From SAR116 cluster bacterium (lineage in GTDB: Bacteria > Pseudomonadota > Alphaproteobacteria > Puniceispirillales > GCA-002684695), in assembly GCA_002684695.1 (NCBI GenBank), contig NYVQ01000019.1, positions 8,441-13,648 of the forward strand: 5,208 nt of DNA, in the 5' to 3' direction. Under the pieces are notes generated by a model that did no database searches, had not been told where the DNA came from, and saw nothing but the letters and a program-made list of their open reading frames with translations. A program made the translations under genes and the position numbers. Below are positions 1 to 5,208 of the stretch, piece after piece (position 1 is the first letter of the stretch; each line of letters starts with the position of its first letter).

Positions 1-371
1 CGTATAGAAATTTTTTCTCCAAAGAATAAAAAAGAGAATAAAAGTACAAAGATTGGTGAAGTAAACAATCCAGCTCCAGCCTCAGCAATTGGCATCATTG
101 GTATTACACCAAAATAAAGTATCATTGCGATAACATTAAAAATTGTTCTAAGTAATACCAGTTTAATATTTTTTGGAATTAAGCTCTCATTAAAAAAATA
201 AGCCATAATTATAACAGCTAAACATGCGATTAATGATCTTGAAAAATGGAACTGACCTACACTCACCTGACTTGAAATCAATATAATAAAATTGTCAGCA
301 AATCCAAAAATAAATAAACCAGAGCAAAGCAAAAAAGCACTTTTCAATAACGGAGAAAAATTATTAATCAT
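1..371 (-). CDS. EamA/DMT-family transporter, N-terminal part (cut by window edge)
   Basis: The frame is open from an ATG at 371 to the left edge, giving 123 full codons; the rest lies outside the window. The translation is strongly hydrophobic, with four likely membrane helices at about residues 9-27, 41-60, 70-90 and 98-117. Family signs are the FSRSL segment at 43-47 (compare 'FFRS' at the start of TM2 in many alphaproteobacterial DMT proteins), the AEAGAGLFTSPIF stretch at 96-108 and the FGEKI end of TM4 at 117-121. DMT proteins are inner-membrane carriers of metabolites such as amino acids, nucleotides or drugs. The substrate here cannot be read from sequence. The start lies 11 bp after the M24 gene stop, so the two are probably co-transcribed. 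No Shine-Dalgarno sequence is visible before the ATG (TTACTATTTCC). It is a different subtype from the complete DMT gene at 2849-3736, not a recent copy. Confidence 0.85.
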   Translation of the reverse strand, partial: MINNFSPLLKSAFLLCSGLFIFGFADNFIILISSQVSVGQFHFSRSLIACLAVIIMAYFFNESLIPKNIKLVLLRTIFNVIAMILYFGVIPMMPIAEAGAGLFTSPIFVLLFSFLFFGEKISI

Positions 372-382
372 GGAAATAGTAA

Positions 383-1594
383 TTAAGTTATAATAGGGAT
401 CTCTTCTGGAGCCCTAGAGGTAAGGAGAACAGGCCCGTCTTCTGAAATAAAAATATTTTCTTCATGTACCATAATTTTTCCAGGAAGGTATTCTATACCA
501 GGCTCTATTGTTAATACCATATTTTTTAAAACTTTAGTTTTATTATTGACCGTGTGAGAAGGGGGTTCAGTCAGTTGAAGACCTAAGCCATGACCAAAAC
601 GACCGACGTTGTTTTTTATAGTACTTTGATTTTCAATTAATTTATTCATTGCATTCCAAATTTCACCAGTAGTAGCGCCTGGCACTGCTGATTTTATCCC
701 AGCTTGAGTTGCTTTCCAAAGTAATTCGTAAGTTTTAAAGACTATATCTGAAACTTTACCAATAGCGTAATTTCTATCAAAATCACAAAAATACCCATCA
801 TATGTTGATCCTGTATCAATAAATAAAATATCACCACTACTTAAAGTTCGCTCTGTTGGACCACTAATGATTTGAGAAACACCATTTGCCCCAGAGACTA
901 CGGGCATAAACGGAATAGTATCTGCGCCTCCTCGAATAATTTCCATTTTAAGTTTACTCGCAATACTTTTCTCGGTTTCTCCTTCTGAAATAAAATCAGG
1001 AAGTCTATTGTATGCATCACTAGCAACCTTACAAATATAATTGATATGATTTATTTCAGCTTCAGTTTTGATCATTCGCATTTCCCAAATTGCTGGAGTT
1101 CCATCAACTAAATTTAATTTAAAATCTGTTTTTAAACGATTGAAATCAATTAAAGGCATTCTCAGAGACATTTCTCTTCCAAGCTCTGCGCCAATTCTAT
1201 TATATTTTGCCCTCAGTTTATGAATTACTGAGCTTAGTAAAGAAATACCATCATCTTCTGGTTTGGGAGAATGCCAAGTAAAAATATTTTTTATGCAAGT
1301 TTTTTCCATGACAGTTTTCCCGATTTCAGGAATAACAGCAATTGGCTCCCCTTCAAGAGGCACCAATAAAAACCATGGTCTTGTTGGACTTTGAAGGAAC
1401 TGAGTATCAAAACCACTAAAATATCTAATATTTGCTGGCATTGTTAGAATTAGAACATCAAGCTTATGTTTATGCATAACTTTCTGGGATTTTAATAATC
1501 TGATTTTAAATTCAGAAAATGTAAATCCTCTTTTAGGAGCTTGATTAGAATTCAATATATGCATATTAGGTTTTGTTAAATAATAATAATTCAT
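383..1594 (-). CDS. M24 family metallopeptidase (Xaa-Pro peptidase / creatinase-fold hydrolase)
   Basis: This 403-residue protein has the two-domain layout of M24B enzymes: a creatinase-type N-terminal domain (about 23-165, including PANIRYFSGFD at 53-63) and a pita-bread catalytic domain (about 175-395). All five expected dinuclear-metal ligands are present: D260 (FIDTG), D271 (GYFCDFDRN), H335 (GRFGHGLGL), E364 (TIEPG) and E378 (MVHEEN). It should therefore be a metal-dependent hydrolase of an X-Pro peptide or related amide. Metal-free creatinase has lost these ligands, so true creatinase activity is unlikely. Ectoine-hydrolase-like (DoeA) enzymes share this fold, so a non-peptide amide substrate is possible. 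There is no signal peptide, so it is probably cytoplasmic. The gene begins 14 bp after the P450 stop and ends 11 bp before the next DMT start, which looks like an operon. The start is uncertain: ATG 1594 gives an unusual Tyr-rich leader, and an in-frame ATG at codon 11 (position 1564) also fits. Neither has a Shine-Dalgarno sequence. Confidence 0.93.
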   Translation of the reverse strand: MNYYYLTKPNMHILNSNQAPKRGFTFSEFKIRLLKSQKVMHKHKLDVLILTMPANIRYFSGFDTQFLQSPTRPWFLLVPLEGEPIAVIPEIGKTVMEKTCIKNIFTWHSPKPEDDGISLLSSVIHKLRAKYNRIGAELGREMSLRMPLIDFNRLKTDFKLNLVDGTPAIWEMRMIKTEAEINHINYICKVASDAYNRLPDFISEGETEKSIASKLKMEIIRGGADTIPFMPVVSGANGVSQIISGPTERTLSSGDILFIDTGSTYDGYFCDFDRNYAIGKVSDIVFKTYELLWKATQAGIKSAVPGATTGEIWNAMNKLIENQSTIKNNVGRFGHGLGLQLTEPPSHTVNNKTKVLKNMVLTIEPGIEYLPGKIMVHEENIFISEDGPVLLTSRAPEEIPIIT

Positions 1595-1608
1595 CTTAAT
1601 ATAATTAA

Positions 1609-2787
1609 TTAAGAAATAGGAATAAACTTTGTAGGTAATTTTGAAAACCCATAGATAGTGTTATTTAAAGCAATTTCAGGCTCTTTTGTTTCAATTTTTT
1701 CTACAAGGGGTAGCATAGCTTCAAGAAGTGAAATCATTTCAACTTGTGCTAGATGCATTCCAACGCAACTATGGATACCATGACCAAACCCGAGATGGTC
1801 TTTGAATTTTCTATCTATACAAAATTTATCTGGGTTTTCATAAACTTTCTCATCTCGGTTAGCAGAAGCAAAAATCATCATTACTCTTGCGTGTTTAGGA
1901 ATGATATATTTTTCTATTTCAATTTCTTTAACAGCAATCCTTGAAAAACATCGGATTGGTGAACCTAATCTAATAGCTTCATTGGCAGTATTTTTTAATA
2001 AAGTTGGATCTTGTTGTAATTTTTGCCATTCTTTATTGTTTTTTGATAGGTAGTATATAAGGTGAGATATTGCTGAAATGGTAGTATCTAAGCTTGGATT
2101 TATGTAATCTCTTATAATTCTATTTCCTAATGTCTCATCTAAGGAACCAGAAATAATCATCTTCAAAATGCGATCGATCCAGCTTTTAGGCTTAACGTTA
2201 TTTAAATTCAATTTTCCTGATATAAATTTTCTTAGTTCAATTATTTCTTGAACACCTTTTCTTCCTCTTTCATTTTGAATTCCTAGAACATCAAAAGAAG
2301 CGCCAGCCCATTTAAGCATATTTTTTTTACCAAAATCTGGAAGACCAACTAAATCTGTAACAATTGAAAGTGGAAGATAATGAGCTAGATCAGAAACGCC
2401 ATCAAACTCCTTTTTATTGATTAATTCTTTGATGATTTTATCTGATGCTTTTTTAATGTCAGGGATAGCTTGTTTTAATGTTTGCGGCATAAGTGGTGGT
2501 AGCATCGCTTTTCTCATTATTTTATGCACTGGAGGATCAGAAGATACAATTTGCCCTTTGACAAATTGACAACCAATTTCATCAGAGGCAATTCCATTAC
2601 CACTTGAAAGTGATTTATAATCTAATAGAGCTAATTTGAGTGCATTGAATTGAGTTAATGCAAAATTTCTAAGTTTTGGAATATAGATAACAGGGCCTAA
2701 GGATCTCATTTTTGCATAATGGGGAAATGGATTTTTTATAAAATCATCACTATAAAAATCACAATTATAACTTGGTATATTTTTCAT
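1609..2787 (-). CDS. Cytochrome P450 (soluble bacterial type)
   Basis: At 392 residues, with no N-terminal membrane anchor, this has the usual size of a cytosolic bacterial P450, a heme-thiolate monooxygenase using O2 and two electrons. The heme loop is FGHGIHSCVG (334-343), matching FxxGxHxCxG with C341 as axial thiolate. The K-helix ExxR is E270-A-I-R273. The C-helix DPPVHKIMR (84-92) supplies the usual heme-propionate H88 and R92. The PERF-like region is around NPDKFCIDR (318-326). The I-helix carries acid-alcohol residues D234-T235, but the normal A-G before them is P231-S232 (PSLDTT). I recall this variant from a subset of proteobacterial and actinobacterial P450s; it is not a broken site. 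No ferredoxin or ferredoxin reductase lies in the window, so electrons must come from elsewhere. The CYP family and substrate cannot be assigned. It follows the DMT gene by 61 bp and precedes the M24 gene by 14 bp. The upstream TATAAT may give it its own promoter. Confidence 0.96.
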   Translation of the reverse strand: MKNIPSYNCDFYSDDFIKNPFPHYAKMRSLGPVIYIPKLRNFALTQFNALKLALLDYKSLSSGNGIASDEIGCQFVKGQIVSSDPPVHKIMRKAMLPPLMPQTLKQAIPDIKKASDKIIKELINKKEFDGVSDLAHYLPLSIVTDLVGLPDFGKKNMLKWAGASFDVLGIQNERGRKGVQEIIELRKFISGKLNLNNVKPKSWIDRILKMIISGSLDETLGNRIIRDYINPSLDTTISAISHLIYYLSKNNKEWQKLQQDPTLLKNTANEAIRLGSPIRCFSRIAVKEIEIEKYIIPKHARVMMIFASANRDEKVYENPDKFCIDRKFKDHLGFGHGIHSCVGMHLAQVEMISLLEAMLPLVEKIETKEPEIALNNTIYGFSKLPTKFIPIS

Positions 2788-2824
2788 AAATATTAGATAG
2801 TTTTTAAAAATACTAAATTTGTTA

Positions 2825-2853
2825 ATTATAACTTTTTAGACAAGTAATTTAAA
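2825..2853 (-). promoter_or_regulatory. Candidate promoter for the P450-M24-DMT genes
   Basis: The 61-bp gap between the DMT stop and the P450 start is the only sizeable intergenic space between genes here. On the minus strand it holds a perfect TATAAT (2830-2825). TTTAAA (2853-2848, four of six to TTGACA) stands 17 nt upstream and overlaps the DMT stop codon. The predicted leader to the P450 ATG would be about 30 nt. The -10 is good and the -35 weak, and A/T-rich sequence makes chance matches likely. If real, it separates the P450-M24-DMT unit from the helicase-DMT unit. Confidence 0.33.
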
Positions 2854-3736
2854 TTTTTTTCTTACTAAAAATTACTTCATATAATCCAGCAAAAATAATT
2901 GCAAAAGCACCAAACCATTGAACTAAATACATTTTTTCTTGGGGTATTAAAATAGAGGCTGAAATTATTGCAACAATAACTTCTGACATCATTAATATGC
3001 CCACTCTCCCAGGAAATAAAAATTTAGAAACAAAAAATATAATACAAAAACTTGGCAATAATAAAATAACTGACCAAAAGAACATTATTGGTATTGATAT
3101 TTTTATCAAAAAGAAATCTGGGAAAGTTTCATTATAGATGAAGATAGCAAATACAGATGAATAAATTGTTGTAAAAATAAAACATAAAGTTGCTAATGTT
3201 ATTACCGACATTTTTGACCATCGTTTGATAAAAGTTGCACCCAATCCCCAAAAAATACCTGATAGAAAGCCATATAAATCACCAACATTTAGTGGTTGAC
3301 CCATGCTCTCATTACTTGAAAGAAGAAAATACATTCCAAAGAAGGCTATTATAATTGATATTACTCTCTGGTATGTGATGTTTTCTGATAACCAAATAAT
3401 GCCAAAAATAGTAGACCAAATAGGAGTAAGATAAAATAATAAGGTTGCCCTAACTACATTTGTCTCTACTAGGCTTTTAGAATAAAAAGTTATTGCTAAA
3501 CCAATACAAATAGCAGCATAAAATGTTGGTTTTAGTAGTTTTAAATTTTTTTTGAAAGTAAAAATTGAAATAGGTATTAGTACTAAAAGTGGTAAAGCAT
3601 TAAATATAGTAACAGTCCAAGAACCTGGAATACCTATGGCCTCTACTTGTCTTAACGGTATCCAAAACAAACCCCACGCAGCGGCACTTAAAAACAAAGC
3701 TATGCTAAGGTTATTTGTTGTAAAGTATCTTTGCAT
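2849..3736 (-). CDS. EamA/DMT-family transporter, complete (10 TM)
   Basis: This 295-residue integral membrane protein shows about ten hydrophobic helices, near residues 9-27, 38-58, 70-90, 95-113, 122-140, 152-171, 178-200, 212-235, 243-262 and 270-289. That is the two-fold five-helix EamA repeat typical of the drug/metabolite transporter superfamily, at the usual length. Diagnostic stretches are LLFYLTPIWSTIFG (99-112) with LSEN (116-119) ending TM4 of the first repeat, and the equivalent SEVIVAIISA (251-260) in the second. It ends in a short Lys-rich cytoplasmic tail (SKKKI). It probably exports or imports a small metabolite across the inner membrane; the substrate is unknown. Its ATG directly abuts the helicase stop (TAAATG, zero spacing), which suggests translational coupling. 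An AGGAG lies 16 nt upstream inside the helicase gene, further away than is optimal. Functional linkage to the P450 and M24 genes downstream is inferred from position only. Confidence 0.93.
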   Translation of the reverse strand: MQRYFTTNNLSIALFLSAAAWGLFWIPLRQVEAIGIPGSWTVTIFNALPLLVLIPISIFTFKKNLKLLKPTFYAAICIGLAITFYSKSLVETNVVRATLLFYLTPIWSTIFGIIWLSENITYQRVISIIIAFFGMYFLLSSNESMGQPLNVGDLYGFLSGIFWGLGATFIKRWSKMSVITLATLCFIFTTIYSSVFAIFIYNETFPDFFLIKISIPIMFFWSVILLLPSFCIIFFVSKFLFPGRVGILMMSEVIVAIISASILIPQEKMYLVQWFGAFAIIFAGLYEVIFSKKKI

Positions 3737-3757
3737 TTATTTTTTTCTATTTCTCCT
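3734..3757 (-). promoter_or_regulatory. Gene junction with SD-like AGGAG, A7 tract and TAAATG
   Basis: On the minus strand the last helicase codons contain AGGAG (3757-3753), then a run of seven A (3746-3740), then the stop TAA (3739-3737) directly followed by the transporter ATG (3736-3734). The AGGAG lies 16 nt from the ATG, too far for an optimal ribosome binding site, but it could help re-initiation by ribosomes that have just terminated. The A-run is in phase as A_AAA_AAA, a slippery arrangement. The simplest reading is that these are Arg and Lys codons of the basic tail, so a regulatory role is only possible. Confidence 0.3.
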
Positions 3758-5146
3758 ACTTTTAAATTTAAATTTTCTTCCTTTGCCTTTTCTCTCATTT
3801 TTATTTCTAGGTTTTGACTTAATGTCATTTAGTGAATTTGAAATATCTTCAACATCTTCAATTGGAGATAAGCCTTCCTTAATTTTTCTAATATAAGCTA
3901 ATGCAATTTCATTAAATGAAAATTTATCTGTTAGTTTTTGTAAAATTATTTTTTCGTTATCAACAATTTTATTCTCAGAAAAAACATTAGCAATAATTTT
4001 TTTATCATCCTTTTTTTCTATCTGCTCTTTTGAAATAAACTTATTCAATTTCGGTTTAATTTTTGAATGCAGTACTAAATTATCATAATGACGGATTTCA
4101 TTAGGAGAGAAAAATAAAATACTTTTACCCTTATTCCCAGCTCTGCCAGTTCGACCGCTTCTATGAAGAAGTCCTTCTCCATTTCTTGGAAGATCTGCAT
4201 GAATTACTATGTCTAAATTAACTAAATCTATACCTCTAGCAGCAACATCTGTTGCAACACAAATTCTTGATCTTCCATTTTTCATTGCTTGGAGAGCCTT
4301 AAATCTCTCTGATTGGTTCAATGCTCCTGATAGGCAGACTACGCCAAAACCTCTGTTAAGAAGTCTTGAGTGTAAATGTGTAACAGATGATCTGGTTGAA
4401 CAAAAAATAAGGATATTTTTGTCATCGTAAAATCGTAATAAATTAAAAATAGCATTATCACTATCTTTTTTATTTATAAAATATGCTTCATAACTAATAT
4501 CTGAATGAGGAATATTTTGATTTGAAACCTCAATTCTCTTGGGGTTTTTTTGGTACTTATTTGCAAGAGAAATTATTTTTTTTGGAAGTGTTGCTGAAAA
4601 TAAAAGTTTTCTTGAAATATCAGGGGATGCTTCAATTATTTTGTCGAGATCTTCTTTAAAACCCAAATCAAGCATTTCATCAGCCTCATCTAAAACTAAA
4701 ACTGATAATTCAGATAAGTTTAAATATTTCTTTCTTAGATGATCATTTACTCTTCCAGGTGTGCCAATCAGTAAATCAAAGCTTCTAGAAATCTTTGCTC
4801 TTTCTTTATTAATGTCCATTCCTCCAATTGAGGTTACAGCAATTAAATTAGTATTTTGAAATAGCCATTGTACTTCCTGGAAAACTTGCAGTGCCAGCTC
4901 TCTAGTTGGTGTTATTATTAGTCCAGATGGTGTCGATTTTTTCTGTTTTTTTGTATTCAAAATTTCAGTTGAAATTGACAAACTATATGCAAGTGTTTTT
5001 CCTGAACCAGTTTGTGAACTTACTAGGAGATCACGACCCACATTTTTTTCGTGAATTACTTGATTCTGAACATCAGTAAATTTGGTAAATCCTCTTTTAC
5101 TGATATTTTCACTAAGAGTTTTATTGATCAAATTATTAAGCATCAC
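3737..5146 (-). CDS. DEAD-box ATP-dependent RNA helicase
   Basis: This 469-residue protein carries the complete DEAD-box motif set, so it should be an active ATP-dependent RNA unwinding or remodelling enzyme in the cytoplasm. Motifs are the Q-motif region GFTKFTDVQ (19-27, with F where Pro is usual), motif I SQTGSGKT (44-51), PTRELA (80-85), GG (108-109), TPGR (129-132), DEAD (153-156), SAT (184-186), IFCSTR (247-252), ATDVAARGID (298-307) and HRSGRTGRAG (328-337). The core resembles an alphaproteobacterial type that, from memory, often carries a C-terminal DbpA-like RNA-binding domain. Here the region after about 435 is only a Lys/Arg-rich tail (446-469), so that domain seems absent. Likely roles are ribosome assembly or RNA turnover, which is family inference. 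The first codon is GTG at 5146 with an ATG one codon later (5143); I cannot choose between them, and residue numbers count from the GTG. The upstream frame is open to a TAA at 5203-5201 with no other usual start codon. Confidence 0.96.
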   Translation of the reverse strand: MMLNNLINKTLSENISKRGFTKFTDVQNQVIHEKNVGRDLLVSSQTGSGKTLAYSLSISTEILNTKKQKKSTPSGLIITPTRELALQVFQEVQWLFQNTNLIAVTSIGGMDINKERAKISRSFDLLIGTPGRVNDHLRKKYLNLSELSVLVLDEADEMLDLGFKEDLDKIIEASPDISRKLLFSATLPKKIISLANKYQKNPKRIEVSNQNIPHSDISYEAYFINKKDSDNAIFNLLRFYDDKNILIFCSTRSSVTHLHSRLLNRGFGVVCLSGALNQSERFKALQAMKNGRSRICVATDVAARGIDLVNLDIVIHADLPRNGEGLLHRSGRTGRAGNKGKSILFFSPNEIRHYDNLVLHSKIKPKLNKFISKEQIEKKDDKKIIANVFSENKIVDNEKIILQKLTDKFSFNEIALAYIRKIKEGLSPIEDVEDISNSLNDIKSKPRNKNERKGKGRKFKFKSRRNRKK

Positions 5147-5171
5147 GCTTAGTAACAGAAAAGTAAAATTA

Positions 5172-5199
5172 ATAATATGATTTAATTCAAAAAATTCAA
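5172..5199 (-). promoter_or_regulatory. Candidate sigma70-type promoter for the helicase gene
   Basis: Read on the minus strand, TTGAAT (5199-5194, four of six matches to TTGACA) is followed after 16 nt by TATTAT (5177-5172, five of six to TATAAT). The -10 hexamer lies 25 nt before the GTG start, which would give a leader of about 20 nt. The background is so A/T-rich that such matches are common by chance, and the upstream gene is outside the window. This is a weak prediction. Confidence 0.3.
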
Positions 5200-5208
5200 A
5201 TTATAATC

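Noticed and set aside
1753..1944. Plus-strand open frame of 63 codons inside the P450 gene
   Set aside because: It lies wholly antisense to the well-supported P450 heme-loop region, has no recognisable domain and no independent start signal.
2798..2815. Near-palindrome TAGTATTTTTAAAAACTA before the P450, considered as a terminator or operator
   Set aside because: It is almost all A/T, has no loop, one bulged base and no G/C stem or following T-run, so it is expected by chance in this composition.
3740..3830. Strongly pyrimidine-rich plus strand, considered as a structural or regulatory tract
   Set aside because: It is explained by purine-rich Lys, Arg and Gly codons of the helicase tail on the opposite strand.
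3552..3896. Plus-strand open frame of 114 codons across the DMT/helicase junction
   Set aside because: It is antisense to two well-supported genes. Its Leu/Phe-rich part is simply the complement of the helicase's Lys/Arg-rich tail.
4209..4742. Two plus-strand open frames (4209-4430 and 4539-4742) inside the helicase gene
   Set aside because: Both are antisense to conserved helicase motifs and encode no recognisable protein.
5185..5200. Two copies of TTGAATT nine bases apart upstream of the helicase (minus strand)
   Set aside because: They are too short and A/T-rich to call a repeat or operator; one copy is used in the weak promoter prediction.
1..5208. Mobile element, CRISPR array, tRNA/rRNA or recently acquired island
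   Set aside because: No terminal inverted repeats, transposase, regular spaced repeats or RNA-gene-like sequence are visible, and base composition looks uniform across all genes.

Overview
The window is a compact, AT-rich stretch (roughly a third G+C by eye) with every gene on the minus strand, so transcription runs from position 5208 towards position 1. It holds four complete genes and one gene cut by the left edge. In transcription order they are a DEAD-box RNA helicase (5146-3737), a 10-TM EamA/DMT transporter (3736-2849), a soluble bacterial cytochrome P450 (2787-1609), an M24 'pita-bread' metallopeptidase-family hydrolase (1594-383), and the N-terminal part of a second, different EamA/DMT transporter (371 to the left edge).

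The organism is probably a marine-type alphaproteobacterium with a small, streamlined genome. This is an inference from three things: the low G+C, the very short intergenic gaps (0, 61, 14 and 11 bp), and the helicase core, which closely resembles a DEAD-box type I remember from Rhodobacterales and related Alphaproteobacteria. I cannot assign a genus. No mobile element, RNA gene, CRISPR array or convincing intrinsic terminator is visible.

The helicase is a housekeeping-type RNA remodelling protein. The first transporter starts at the base right after its stop codon (TAAATG), so those two are probably co-transcribed and translationally coupled. A 61-bp gap with a perfect TATAAT hexamer then precedes the P450, so the P450, M24 and second DMT genes may also form their own transcription unit. 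A P450 and an M24 hydrolase 14 bp apart, between two metabolite transporters, suggest a small-molecule uptake/export and modification cassette, but nothing in the sequence gives the substrate.

I do not see a clearly new biological system here. The items most worth a second look are the P450-M24-transporter cassette, the unusual I-helix of the P450, the short C-terminus of the helicase, and the A-tract and SD-like sequence at the helicase/transporter junction.
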